DNA of 64,000 nucleotides, taken from NCBI GenBank assembly GCA_032207245.1, contig CM063509.1:6532723-6596722 (forward strand), written 5' to 3'. A program made the position numbers and the translations under genes. Of this stretch, positions 45,759 through 57,590 are shown in pieces. The DNA is from Pardosa pseudoannulata (Eukaryota > Arthropoda > Arachnida > Araneae > Lycosidae). A model generated the notes under the pieces. It was not told the origin of the DNA and did no database searches. It worked only from the letters and a program-made list of their open reading frames with translations. The stretch's first letter is position 1, and each line of letters starts with the position of its first letter.

Positions 45759-46235
45759 AACACATACACACACAGAGAGTTACCGTGACCATGCAAATAA
45801 GAAATCGTATGTATATGTCTGACAGAATGTAGGTAAGTATATTTGAGACTGTGAATGATTGTGACATAGAGGAATAGGGAGTTAGAGGCATATTAAAGAG
45901 TGACTGTGTGTTTGTGCGGGAGACGTGTTTAAGATAGAAAAGTAATGAACGTGTGTGTATGTTTATGTGTTTGCATTAAATACTTATTTTGAGTTTGTTT
46001 AATATTTTCACTACCGGTAGGATTAATGCTCTTACAGTGCGTATATGAAAAAGGCGAAATTCATCAAAAACCACATCACATTTTATTTCTGGTGACGATA
46101 CATCCAATCAATAGAACACGTCAGAACTTTCGGAACATCATGCTCATATACTTCTTGAGTAGGGATTTCGAGTAAAAAGACTACGAGTAATCCCTAAGCA
46201 CATTTAATCCCATAATATAAAATACCCATATTTAA
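43858..46235. other. AT-rich stretch with GT-rich and simple repeats
   Basis: (AT)n at 45233-45260 and a long (ACATAT)n-type array at 45620-45775. Positions 45120-45200 and 45830-45980 are GT/GA-rich low-complexity sequence with shared phrases. Frames over 45551-45891 are products of the array. Confidence 0.6.
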
Positions 46236-46966
46236 CCCTTTAACAGTTTCATTTTTTCCAGAATTAGTCGAAAAAACTTCACATTTTTTTATTGCATTTT
46301 TTGTTTCATTTTACATTTTTAAGTAAAGATATGTTATTAAAATTAACATTTCTAATAATTTTAGAACTGAAGTTTACCTTTAGTCTCATCGATATCCAAG
46401 TTAATTTTTGGAATTGCAGTGAAAGCAAATATAGGAGGCGGATATCAAGGATTATCACAATTAATTTTAAAAAATTGTCTTGTTTGACTTATTCCATCTG
46501 TACTACTATCAGAGTCACTACTATCCAGGTCATCTAGGAAACTTTCTCTACTATCATTTGCAGATAATTCAGTTTCTGATTCCGAGTTACAGTTCGAATC
46601 ACAAGAAATCAGCTCTGTATGCTCTGAATTATCCATTATTTAAGAGTAAAAATATATTATTCAACTCTTACATTAATAAAATTATCAGGCGGTTAGTAAA
46701 ATATAACCAGAAAGCTATACACTGAAAGATAACAATTCGTCTTCTGATACAAAACACGCGACAAAACCCGAGCTTTTGAACCAATCAGAGTAGAAAATAC
46801 AATAAACTGCAAACTATCATTTACTGGACATCTATACGAATAATTTGTTTCTAAAATTGGAAAAAAATACGGCCGAAACAGTGCAAGCGAAATAGAAATC
46901 AGATGCCCGTATGCTGTACGGGCAAATCAGTAAAGGCCCGAAAGCTGTGGCAAAACAGGGAAAGGG
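46236..46966 (-). mobile_element. PiggyBac-like non-autonomous element
   Basis: TTAA flanks at 46232-46235 and 46967-46970. The ends are inverted with 'CCCTTTAACAGTTT' against 'CCCTTTCCCTGTTT'. At 731 bp it holds only the start of a transposase on the minus strand and a GC-richer right end with 'gcccg' repeats. Confidence 0.7.
46445..46636 (-). pseudogene. Acidic N-terminus of a piggyBac-type transposase
   Basis: The minus-strand frame begins with ATG at 46636 ('MDNSEHTELIS') and is rich in Ser, Asp and Glu ('LDDLDSSDSDSSTDG'), then ends in a stop after 63 residues. Such acidic, serine-rich N-termini are common in piggyBac transposases, and the surrounding TTAA/CCC ends support the reading. 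The catalytic and cysteine-rich domains are missing. On its own the composition would not identify it. Confidence 0.5.
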
Positions 46967-46970
46967 TTAA

Positions 46971-48182
46971 AGAGAAAGTGTTTACTATTGGCTAAAGAAT
47001 TATAGACAGAGGCTGAATCAAGTCTATAGCACGTCTAGAGGGAAAAATTAGAATAATGGCTCTAACTCCACAATAATTTAAGAGCATAAATTATTAAATT
47101 AATAATAAAATATGTAAATAAGGGATTTTAATCACACATTTAATCATGTATATAGTATTTTGAAATCGTAATAATAAATATACTTTTGAGTAATTCAAAA
47201 ATTTATAACTTATTTTGTAATTTATTTTTAACTTTCTTTTCAACTTTCATATTTTTTTATTTTTATTGTGATCAATCAACATAAATATGTCTTTAATTTT
47301 AAATGCCTGGAAAAATGTCTTAAATTTCTCCCAAAATTTTGTTCAATTATTTAAACATTCAAATCTTATCAGTTTATTGAAACATGCAATAAGTTAATAC
47401 TTTATAAGAAATTTAAAAAATATATTGCTGTCATATTGACCTTATACTTAAATGCAAGTATAAATTGTAGGATAGATTAGTATAGTTTCAGTATATTGTG
47501 TCCTAGGTACTACAGATCCCAACAGAATTAATTACGTTTAGCTATAGGATAGACTAAATATCTAAGCGTGATATTCACTTAAACAGTGACACTAATTTAG
47601 AGCACCAAATCCCTTTGTACAAATTTGAATCATGTCAACAATCATGATACATAGTTATATGAAATGACACAAATTTCATGTCATATTTTATATATTCTAT
47701 AATGCATTCAAGGATCTCCTAAATATTATGATAGTATATAAACTTCCGTTATGCCCGTAACGCCAATTACAATGTAATAAAGCTAATCTTGAATATGGAA
47801 ATAAATTTAGTGTAGATCAAAATGTGTCTTTAGCGATCTATGTGATACATTTGCACATCACTGCAGCATTGTCAAGGGAATTAATCATGGTTAATGAGAG
47901 AATGCCGTGCAAGGATTGTGAATGACTCGGAACATCTTATCTCTAGTAATGGACATTTCAAGAGTAGAACTGTAGTTTATCATAAATACTATATCAGAAT
48001 GTTCTATCAATCACTTAAATATACCATCATGTAAATTCAACATTCATATCTTTGAATTTTTGCTTATTATATGATTCAACATTTACTTTTAGACTCGAAA
48101 AGCAACAGATCTAACTTTAGGTATTGGTAATTTTTTTTTACTGTTTTTCAAAGCCTTTTATACGGGAATTCAAGTACAATAA
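46971..48182. other. AT-rich non-coding stretch
   Basis: No features recognised. Confidence 0.5.
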
Positions 48183-48745
48183 TACACTGTCTATCAATAA
48201 GTATTTGAACACCTATGCAATATATGCAATAACACGATATCTGCGGACCTAAGGTACGTCACGACATCCGCCGGTATACATCGTGTAGGAAACAGCATCG
48301 GCATTAGTCGCATGTAAGATGCTGCGCAGTTCGCAGATCTGATTTCGAGAAAGGTATAATTATCGGGTATCACAAATGTGGCCTATCCTTAAGGGACATA
48401 TCTAGCTATCTGAAGTACACAAAATTGACAGTGGCCTATGTGATTAAGAAGTGGAAGTAGAGCGTTGATTGTCGGAATGTGCCCCGAGTCGGCAGACCAA
48501 AGAAAATGGGAGATAGAGACCGACGAGTGCTGTCCAGAGAAATTCGGAAGAACCGCACCCAACCAATGGCCTCATCTGCGAGGAGTTTTAACAGGCATCC
48601 GGGAGTATTATTTTAATGAATACCATCCGTAAGGAAGCAATTCTGCTTGCTTTTCGCGGTCGTGCCCATAAGCCTTTGATCACAAAGTCCAACCGCCCTG
48701 CAGTGTCAATGTGGTGCAAACCACATCAAAATTGGACCGTAGAAA
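48183..48745 (+). mobile_element. Tc1-like relic (family C), 3'-truncated
   Basis: It begins 'tacactgtctatcaataagt' with a TA at the start, as expected of a Tc1-type TIR, and continues into an N-terminal transposase region. Homology stops near 48745. No right TIR is found. Confidence 0.65.
48318..48740 (+). pseudogene. Tc1-like transposase pseudogene, N-terminal part
   Basis: Reading the plus strand gives 'SDFEKGIIIGYHKCGLSLRD' (about 48340-48400), then 'TKLTVAYVIKKWK' and a stop, then 'RVGRPKKMGDRDRR', the GRP-type linker between the two helix-turn-helix domains, and 'REIRKNRTQPMASSARSF'. The second DNA-binding half runs to about 48740. The catalytic domain is missing. The wording differs from families A and B, so three Tc1 lineages occur in the window. 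Internal stops make it inactive. Confidence 0.7.
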
Positions 48746-50036
48746 GAATTTTAGAAATATTGAAGTTTTAAATATGATAAGATTGTTCCCTTAAAAATCT
48801 ATCTTAAATATATCTCTAATGGCTACCTGATTCACAAATTCATTAAAATAATTCAAAGTAAATATAAAGTTTTATATAAAAAAACTACTCAATAACTCAA
48901 ATTTATTTAAACTGTTTTGGCTGTTCTTGCTAAAGCTCCTTTTAGAACGTGAATCGAACACTTTAAAAAAATATTAAAGATTTTCAAACTAAAAAGAATA
49001 TCTTTGGAGAAAATGTTCTTCAAAACTTGCAAAAAGTATTACAAAATAGATAAGTATAAATTTTTAAATGTTTCGTTTTACATAAGATATTATAAACTTC
49101 AATTTTGCCTTGGAAATATAAAAGATCAGTTTGTTTTAACTTCAAGTAAAAACGAGTCTTTTTAGTACATTTATTAAATCCACTTTACGGGTAAACAGAA
49201 AGACAAATATTGCACATAATGTTGGAAAAAATTTTGCAAATGAGTTATTAAAAAATCAAATACTTAAGAGTTATTGCTTTCTTGAAAAATGAAAAAGTGT
49301 CATTTTATATATTTTTTAACTCGCTACTCAACTGCTGTAAAACTGCCTAAAATCATTGTTTTCTCCTATGGAAATATGAACTAAAAAACTGAAACAGAAA
49401 ATCATAAATAAAGAGTTCTTTTAAAGTGTTTAATTCCTCTAGTTATCCGAAATGAACAATATTTGTTTACTTAAATACTTTAGATTTATTTTTATTAAAA
49501 AAAAGACTTATTTTCCTTTTCGGATTTAATTTCTTTATTATTCAGTCAATATTTATTTTTATTAAATGCATTGCTAAAGTTATTAAAATTATTAGAATCT
49601 TTTAAAGAGTTGACATGTACAAATACAAAATAGCTTCAAACGACGATATCTTTAGGCAAATTATTCTTTTTCAAGTTTCTAAAACCGTTTTTTTCCTGAA
49701 ATAGAAGAGTAAAATAGTCTATGAATAAACATCACTGTCTTACTTGTTTTATCCTTCCACCTGAAGCTGTTATTTCTGATACCACTTGGACAAAGCAACC
49801 ACGAATCGAGCTATATGTTTTTTGTAGTAAATCAAAAGAGTACGACTTTCGTTTTAATGAGCACCTGTAAGGTTAAAGTAGCAACTCAAGGAGGACATAA
49901 CAATTTAAAATCAGGGACCAAGCAGAAAACCTGTTGGATTAGCTTGCCATGACCGGAAACATCGTTTGAGAAGTTGGAGGGCATTGTTATCACGAACGAT
50001 TTTACGTCACCCATTCACCTTTTAACGAATACGTCT
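48746..50036. other. AT-rich non-coding stretch
   Basis: Composition becomes less AT-rich after 49740, where the probable SINE below may begin. No gene was found. Confidence 0.5.
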
Positions 50037-50110
50037 GATCTTTGGTAGGTTCGGTTTCCGAACTCCCAACCTTCCAGTTACGAGACCGTTGCTTCTGCTG
50101 TCTGAGTACC
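50037..50110 (-). mobile_element. tRNA-like sequence, probable SINE head
   Basis: On the minus strand 'agcaacggtctcgtaac', 'ggaaggttgggagttcgg' follows the order anticodon stem, variable loop, T-arm of a tRNA, with a B box changed from 'gttcgaatc'. Sequence extending to about 49880 may be the body. No copies or TSD were found. Confidence 0.35.
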
Positions 50111-50217
50111 CACAGGGAGGTGGGAGGTAAAGAAACCATGGAGATAACTAAAATTTAATGAATTATTTTAGAAGTCCTTTTAATTCCTCGCTAAAATTCA
50201 CTAACATTGTAATAAGT

Positions 50218-50652
50218 TGCATTCGGTTCAGCTTAAACTTCTTCCCGTGAGTCATCGTTAAAGACATATCAGAACAGAACCGGTTTGAATTAGAAATAAA
50301 TTTCGAACTTCTCCCAGTCAATAGAAGGATCCGTTGGTTTGGGGGATTCTGACCCCCTACCGTTCTGAAGTGGACCCTTGTTTTTCTTCGCGAGGCAGTT
50401 CAAATTTTTTTAGAGGACAAGATTGTGACCAAAGGAGAGTAGAAGGTGAACGCCGCTGGCATCCGAGGCTTGAGGGATAGACCTCTGGAGAAAAATCATC
50501 GCCATGTGGTATTTTAGGGTATAAATTCATTTAATATGTATAAATTAATTTTTATCGTATAAATTTATTTTTTAATTGTATAAATTGATTTAACCAAGAA
50601 ATTTGTCCATGTGTTTATTAATTTCTTTCTCAAACACTAGGCCACCGTAACA
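50218..50652 (+). mobile_element. LTR-like dispersed repeat, copy L2
   Basis: It runs from 'tgtaataagttgcattcgg' to 'ggccaccgtaaca' and aligns with L1 throughout, with an AT-rich local expansion at 50515-50580 ('gtataaatt' repeated). 'taacat' occurs directly before and again at the end of the repeat, a possible 6-bp duplication. It has no coding capacity. Confidence 0.55.
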
Positions 50653-50930
50653 TTTTTACACATATTTCAAACAGTTCTTTTTAGATTCACAGTACGTCCA
50701 GACATGTATTTTTCTGCTGTGGGGTTTATTTTAGCCATCTACAATAATGTGATTAATGGAAATTAAGTTTAAAATTAATTTCCTGTTTAGCTTGTTTAAT
50801 ATGTTTTCCTCTCCTTGAAACTTCACTTAGACCTTCTGACACATGTTAAAATAGCATATTTACTAGTTTTTATGAATCATAAACCGACATAGGTAACTCT
50901 ACAACATGAGTGGTTGTGCTGTTTTCTTGA

Positions 50931-51211
50931 AAGGTAAGTAAAAGGTAAAATATTGTAACATTAGAAGGTAAAAGCTAAAAGCATAAAGCAAAATAAATTT
51001 TAAAATTAAAAGATGGAAAAAGTACTAAAACAATTCATAAAAAGCAAATTAACCAAAATAAGCCTATAAAACGAAGAAATGAGAAAAGACAGATGCGGAG
51101 TTTCATCCAGTAAATCCCGTAAGTTAGGATGCCGGTTGCCAAAAGATAAAGCATAGACAGGCCGTAAGTGGCTACACGAGGTAAGTATATGTAAAATAGA
51201 TTTCTTGTCCC
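50931..51211. repeat. 280-bp direct repeat, first copy
   Basis: It starts 'gaaaggtaagtaaaaggta' and ends 'gtaaaatagat'; it is closely similar to 52011-52286, about 1080 bp downstream. Both ends contain 'ggtaagt', identical to a strong splice donor. It may be one terminus of a retroelement or a duplicated segment. Confidence 0.75.
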
Positions 51212-52010
51212 CCTCCCTGCCGATTATACGTTGATTTTGCAGTATATTTTTTGTTTTTTCTATTCTAATTTTCTAGTAATTCTTTCATTGCTTTTAAACC
51301 TCACATGAATTGTTAGACTAATTGGTGAATCCAGAATAAAGGGCTTTACAAGCATATTAGCATTTAAAATGGCTCTAATGCAACTTAAAATTGACTCTTT
51401 TTGACTTCTGGTTTTTTCTCATTATAAATCAGATCTAACAAACAAAACAGGAGTCTGTAATATAATTATACAATGATATATAGTTAAGATACACTAAAAG
51501 AAATATTTTATCATAGATGGGAACTACGCAGATAAGTATTAAGAATAAATATTTTAAGGTCTTATCTTTTGAATATTTTTTTAGCTATATATCAATCTTT
51601 AATATATTAAGGAATTTAAAATATCACAATCTTATTTTTCATAAACAATACAGCTAATATTTTCAGTCTTTAAAAACGTTTATTAACTCCATTTGTTTTC
51701 GAAAACCTGAAACATTGAATTTCATTAAAAATACTATGAAACCTAATTGCGCATGTTGTCAATCACAAATTACATTTAAAGCAAAGTGGCAAGTATGGTA
51801 AGTGAAGATGTTTGGTTATTTAAAGTTTTACGGTGCAAGGTCCTATTTAGGACATAAGCGTAAAGCACAAGGTGTTTTTTAGTAAATAAACAAGACATAA
51901 CGGATAAAAGTGACCTAATCCGGAAACAGGATAAATCAGTCAAAAGGTAAAACCGTAACATTTTAAATTTATAGAAATGCCTACAGTATATAAACTTAAG
52001 TACACAGGAA
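51212..52010. other. Sequence between the direct repeats
   Basis: AT-rich with a GC-richer part at 51776-51960 whose start ('aaagcaaagtgg') resembles 57838-57870. No coding domain was recognised. Confidence 0.45.
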
Positions 52011-52286
52011 AGGTAAGTAAAAGGTAAAATATTGTAACATTAGAAGGTAAAAGCTAAAAGTAGAAAGCAAAATAAATTTTAAAACTAAAATATGGAAAAA
52101 GTATTATAACAATTCATAAAAAACAAGATAAATTAACCAATTTAAGCCTGTAAAACGAAGAAATGAGAAAAGACAGATGCGGGGGTTCATCCAGTAAATC
52201 CCATAAGTTAGGATGCCGGTTGCCAAAAGATAAAGCATAAACAGGCCGTAAGTGGCTACACGAGGTAAGTATATGTAAAATAGATA
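52011..52286. repeat. 280-bp direct repeat, second copy
   Basis: Partner of 50931-51211, with a short insertion near 52125 and scattered substitutions. It lies next to the family S repeat and the copia relic, so it may belong to the same retroelement. Confidence 0.75.
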
Positions 52287-52349
52287 GCTATGACTGACAA
52301 AAAACATCGGGGTTTGGGATCGTTTAAGAGGTAACTATGTGTGAGACGA

Positions 52350-52860
52350 GTGTGTATGGTGAGTGAAGAAAGTAAACAATTTTAAAAAAACACGCCGTTT
52401 ATTTAACATACATTTAAATTAAGAACAATAACAAATTTGCTCCACGAGCAATAAAATAATAAGACTATCATAACACCCACACAGGTAATCAAAACAACCG
52501 TCGGAGTCAGCACACTGCAATTACAATTACTGTTTATACAGTACTGGGCTGACAAAATGCAAGAGTAAATTTTTCTAAAGTTAAAAATAAAGTAAATGCA
52601 AAAAACCCAAAATACACACATTATGTAAATAGAAGAACATTACAAATGACTAGTACAATTAAAGACCTTTTACAATTTCAAAGGGCCGAAAATTGGATAT
52701 AACTAAAAAACCAATACTTAACCGCTGGTTCAATACAAGTAATCCTAACAAGCTACTCGAATATACAATTTCAGACATAAAAGAAACCAAGTTAGAGTAA
52801 TAAATGTAAACATTCTTATATTCAATCAAAAACAAATTATATTCAAATACTCAAACCTGT
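52350..52860. repeat. Dispersed repeat family S, copy 1
   Basis: 'ttatttaacat', 'acaacaaccgtcg.agtc.gcacac' (with changes), 'actgtttatac', 'gcaaaaaacccaaaata' and 'gaaaattggatata' recur in order at 57860-58250, and the last part again at 60340 and 60780. It lies downstream of the copia pol relic on that element's strand, so it may be its 3' non-coding region or LTR. Confidence 0.6.
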
Positions 52861-53400
52861 CCAAGGCTTCAAAGTGACCATAACATTTAAAAAAATTAAC
52901 ATGCAAGTTAAAACTTCTAAAAAACATCAAATTCAAGAACTTTATTCACACATTTATGGAAAGTTATAAAACCACTGTGTAGCTTAATTTATAAGAAAAT
53001 GGGGAATCCCCCCCCCAAAAAAAATTAAACATGAATGACAAAAGTTTTGGAATCATTACACAAGATCTTTATAACACATATCGAATAAAAGAAATTACTA
53101 CATTTCTTATTTCGAGTAAGACAAGATAACTCAAGTATACACAATTTAAAAACCTTTGTATTATATATACATGGTTCATTACTTTAACAAAAATGTACTT
53201 ACACCTGTCTAAATATCTTAAAATGCAAATTGCTAAGCTATATATTAAACTTCGTTATATTAAGAGATTTAAAGATTAAAATCACTTATTCCAAAAGTCA
53301 AAACAGCTAATATAAAAGCAAATGCTTCTTTTAATAAAGAAAACATTTTTATGAAATTTAACATGCGTAAAACTTTCATGTTTAAACTGAACACAGTCCA
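52861..53400. other. AT-rich non-coding stretch
   Basis: It lies between the copia relic and repeat family S. A C-run and A-run adjoin at 53010-53025. Nothing further is recognised. Confidence 0.45.
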
Positions 53401-53406
53401 TAAATT

Positions 53407-54345
53407 TTAAGTTGTAGTTACTGCTTTCATGAAATAATCAGTAAGATTTTTCTTTGTAAGAACATGTTTTAAAACAAATAGCCTGAACTTAATCAAATTT
53501 CTAATAAAATGTAATTTAACTGATATGCATTTCGTTTTGTGGTTTTCCATGGGAGATTTACAGAAACTAATAGCAGCTTCATTATCACAATATAAATTAA
53601 TTTGTAAAAGCTTTGAACTTAATATTCTATTTTCAGTACACTCATGAAAAATTCGAGTAAACAAATAAGTACTATAGTTGCTTCTACCTGTGGGATCTAT
53701 TCACTTTCCATAGTTGATAAACACATTTTTGCTTAAAAGTCCTCCATGAAAGGGGAGTTTATCAACAAGGAATATAATACCACCCTTAGATGTTCTATCA
53801 TCCCTATATGATGCAAAATCAGTATCACTGAAGCAGTTAGATAAAAAATGTTTACACCTGACAGTTCAAGCTTATATACATATCTCAGTAACTTTAGAAC
53901 TGCATCCCAATGCACCCATATACGATTTGATTGGAACTGTGAAAGGATATTAGGGGTGTATCATATGTCAGGCCTAGCTCGGGAAACTAAAAATGACAAA
54001 CAGCCTATCGCACTCCTATAAGGAGTTGCTTTCATTTCTTCCTGTTCTATCTCGGCATTTGGACATCGAGTTTTAGACAGTATTACACTTCTCGCGATGG
54101 GAAGTGATGTTATTGGAGTTTAAAACTGCTAAATAGTTTACGTATTTTTTAATATCCTCTGGTGCATGTAGAGTTTTAAATTAATTTCCTCAAATTCTAC
54201 TCCAAGCAATTTTTCGTGTCCCCTAAATCTTTGATATCAAATTCAATACTCCAAATACGTATCATGCCAATTTTCTTACTGGTTTTGGCAAAAACTATCA
54301 CGTTATCAACATATGACAACATCTTAAGTAAAAACACAGTTCGCT
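53407..54345 (-). pseudogene. Copia-type pol relic: reverse transcriptase end and RNase H
   Basis: Minus-strand fragments run from 'MLSYVDNVIVFAKT' (about 54280-54320), the reverse transcriptase active-site box with the second Asp changed to Asn, through 'FDIKDLGDTKNCL' (about 54215), 'HWDAVLKLLRYVY' (about 53890), 'DFASYRDDRTSKGG' (about 53780-53820), to the RNase H region 'YCDNEAAISFCKSP' (about 53560-53600) and 'LTDYFMKAVT' near 53410. This order is that of Ty1/copia polyproteins. Stops and frameshifts are frequent. Gag, protease and integrase are not seen upstream; the relic starts within the reverse transcriptase. The family S repeat downstream may be part of it. Confidence 0.8.
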
Positions 54346-54585
54346 CATAATTTATAGAAGCCCTTTTTTTATCAAGTTTACTAATTTCGTGGAAACATTC
54401 ACGACCGTTCTAATGACGTCCATACAACGGTTTCTTTCAGGTAACCGATCACGTTCAAATAGCGATTTTCGCGATAAATATGGAAAACATTTTAAGCGTT
54501 TATTTTAAAGATCTGTCTTTTAGCTTTCAAAACAGTTGTTAAGCTTGTTTCTAAATTCATTAGAAGTCACGATACAGCTGTTTAA

Positions 54586-54665
54586 CACTAAATCTACCAA
54601 GAGGGGTCAAATGACACCATTTTTCGTTATTTTTGCTTTTATAAAGAATGTCCGTAGTTTTAGTG
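54586..54665. mobile_element. 80-bp MITE flanked by TTAA
   Basis: 'CACTAAATCTACC' at the left and the inverse of 'CACTAAAACTACGG' at the right form short TIRs, with TTAA at 54582-54585 and 54666-54669. TTAA duplication suggests mobilisation by a piggyBac-type transposase. Confidence 0.6.
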
Positions 54666-54669
54666 TTAA

Positions 54670-57408
54670 TCATCACCGAAAATGAAGAAAAGAGACCGGA
54701 AGTAAGCAATTAAAAAGGGCGGGACTTTGAGTGTTAGCATGAAAAACGTCGTAAATATCGTATTATAGCTTCTAAATAAATAAACTACTTCAGCCTATTT
54801 CTGAAGAACCGATTTTTGCTACACCACTACACCTCTAGTGTCATAACTGCTAAAATAATTTTCAGAATTAAATTAGAATTTAACTGTAAGTTTTTAATGA
54901 TAATAGTTTTGTATTGAACCTCAGGATTATAAATATATTCATTTTGAGCATTTCTGTTACAAACTTTGTTTTTTCTTGAAATTTTGATCTAAATTGCTTG
55001 ATTGGCTATAACCCATTTATACTTCAGAAATATTATCATTCTGGAGTTTCAATGCATACACAATAGACATATCTACATGTATACAAGTAAAAGTGATATG
55101 TTTTAAGTAGTTTTGTCGTTAAAAGTGTTGCCGTAAAGTCAAAAAATGCTTTCTTTATTTTACCCATTTTTAAAACAATATGTATTTGTTTAGTTTCATA
55201 TCCTTTTATGTTTTAACCTATTGCTTCAATAAATAAAAAATATTTCCATAAAACCTTAAAGTTTTGGCTCCGACATTAATGTCTGGACACTTGTGATGAA
55301 TTCTTAACTTGCAAAATAGGATAAGGCCGGCCAAGGCACTCAGACAACTCTTACAGCTGTTTTTAACTCAACTGTTTCTTGGTCAAACCTAACCTTCAAA
55401 ACTCTATACTCCTCAGCTAAATTTCAGTTTGAACTTTATCAATTCAAATTCAAAGTCGGGATATCTGTAGATAGACTGAACAATGCTGGCAAAACACTCG
55501 AAAGGTGTTTTAATAAGTTAGATGCAATAAACCAATCATCGTGTATGCATCTTCCAGTTAGTTAAAAGTATCTCTGTTAACCACTTCCTTGACAAGTCTT
55601 TTGAATAAAAATGCAAAAATCACATTTTTATTTTCTACACGAAAGGAAAAACAATATGTAGGTTTTAACTGAATTTTAAAAATTTTTACAGGTTTAATAG
55701 CATTTAGTTTTAATATTAGTTTATTATCTAAATAATCTCGGGAAAATAAAATGTCAAACATTGTTTTGTATAATGTTTTTTTAAACAAGGGAGAACATGA
55801 AGTGATACCAAATATTCTGTTCAGTGGTATCTGGTTTCTTTTCTTACTAGCTTATCTCTTATGTATTAAGAGCACAGAGCATATGCTCTATCGTTGGATT
55901 TGACGTTTTATCAGTACAGAATAACATATAGAAAATGCCTTTTAATCTGAGTGGTAATAGACTAATGTGTCTTTCTGATATAGAAAACTCGTCACGAGGA
56001 TTTTCTGAAATTAGTTTTTTTTAATCAGTTGAAAACACGTGTATTCCCTAAAAGAAACCAACAATAATTTTGCAAGCTGCCAATCAAAGCTGAATATTTT
56101 CTTTAATTTCTTCCAGATCGAGTAAAACCGTGATAAAACAGCGTACTGACGAATTCTGCATTGCCTCAGATTTATAATAGAAACTACAATATATACGAAC
56201 GAGATAACTCGGAATAATCAGGCAAGCGGTTAAATTTGGAGTCGATATCGGCAGATAGATTCCAATGCTTTCAAAATCACCCGGGAACGTCTAACAACTT
56301 TAGATCGAACAATCAATCAATAAGTTTGCCTGCATTTCAGTTCCCAATCGTTGAACGAGCAGCAAAAAGTCCTAAACTTTCATCTTTATTGGTTATAAAA
56401 AACTTATCGGCAACGATAATGATGTACGATAAATTTGTCTAAGATGAATTGTAAGGTACATGTGGTACAAGCATCATCTATTAACATTAACGCCCAGCTT
56501 CCTTATTTTAGAACATCAAAAAATGGTTGTAGAGTTTTTGTTTTCTGAAACGATTCTTCCTTTTTATGGAAATAGATATTAAATCTTATAATATCCAAAT
56601 TATTTAAAATAACGTTATCTATAATTTGTCATTTCGATCGGCATTTTAATTTCAAGCTTAGAATAGGAACGTATTATGATATTCTGAATATACCGCTCAA
56701 AATCATGAAATAGCCATATCTGTTATAATATCTCTTTTAGTACTTTTTACATATGATAGCAAATAAATCTCTTATCGCGAATTTTTCCTTTCTTTTAAAA
56801 GACATGTATTATATTTTAAAATGACATTCCTACTATGAAGATACACGGCATAAAGGTGTTTAAATTCTTCACTTTTGTTTTACTTCCAATACATTTTATG
56901 TTGCGGTATTTCTAATTAGAGTCATGACAATTTTCTAATATTTAGTTACAAGTTAAGAGTGTTCTATACCGTTTAGGTAAATTTAAGTATATGATACTAA
57001 AGCCTTTTGCATTCCCGACCTAATAATTCTTTACATCCTCGCGAATCAGGTACTATATCTTTTAAAACTACAGGTTTTTCTTTAGTTTAATTCACAATAT
57101 TCCAACAATTTTTATTCATTAAAACCTTTACGTCGTTCACCCAAGTGCCATATTTGCCAGGAACAAGTGTATATATGAGAATTTGATTCATTGTTATAAT
57201 ATAATATAGAATACTTACAAACGGGTTACTGGACCACCGTCGAAGAAAATGCAAGAGTCAACCAGGCTCACGACGAAGTACGCACTTGATTCAAACACGT
57301 CACTCTGCACATGCCGAAAATGGAGAAAAATCTTTCATAACAGTACGCATACCATGAATCCATACTCCACTTTAACAGCAACATCGTAGAAAAATCTGTC
57401 CAGTTCCA
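54670..57408. other. AT-rich non-coding stretch
   Basis: No element ends or tandem repeats recognised. Frames 55558-55788 (minus) and 56236-56442 (plus) have no known domain; the latter lies in slightly GC-richer DNA (56220-56360). Confidence 0.5.
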
Positions 57409-57420
57409 TCAGATTATATA

Positions 57421-57590
57421 TGATTGTATGGTTAGGGTGCTGGCCTTCGGTACCACAGATTTTGGGTTCGAATCCCCCAGGGCATAGATGTTCGTAGCCG
57501 TTTGGAATCGACTTTAAGCTGTAAGTCCTGGTCTCATTAGCCCTCGTGTTGCACAAAGCAGACCTTATCACTCCAAACCAAACCAAACCT
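57421..57590 (+). mobile_element. tRNA-derived SINE with perfect 12-bp TSD
   Basis: Flanked by 'tcagattatata' at 57409-57420 and 57591-57602. The plus strand has the A-box region ('tggttagggtgctggcc'), the B box 'gggttcgaatccc' (57466-57478), the body 'ctggtctcattagccctcg' and a tail of 'ccaaa' repeats. The tail type suggests priming by a LINE that recognises CCAAA-like repeats. It is the cleanest copy of this family in the window. Confidence 0.85.

Noticed and set aside
45551..45891. Overlapping frames of 61-91 residues on both strands
   Set aside because: All fall on the (ACATAT)n array.
50218..50652. Firm 6-bp TSD 'taacat' for the LTR-like copy
   Set aside because: The downstream 'taacat' overlaps the apparent LTR end and the other copies show no similar duplication, so it is reported only as possible.
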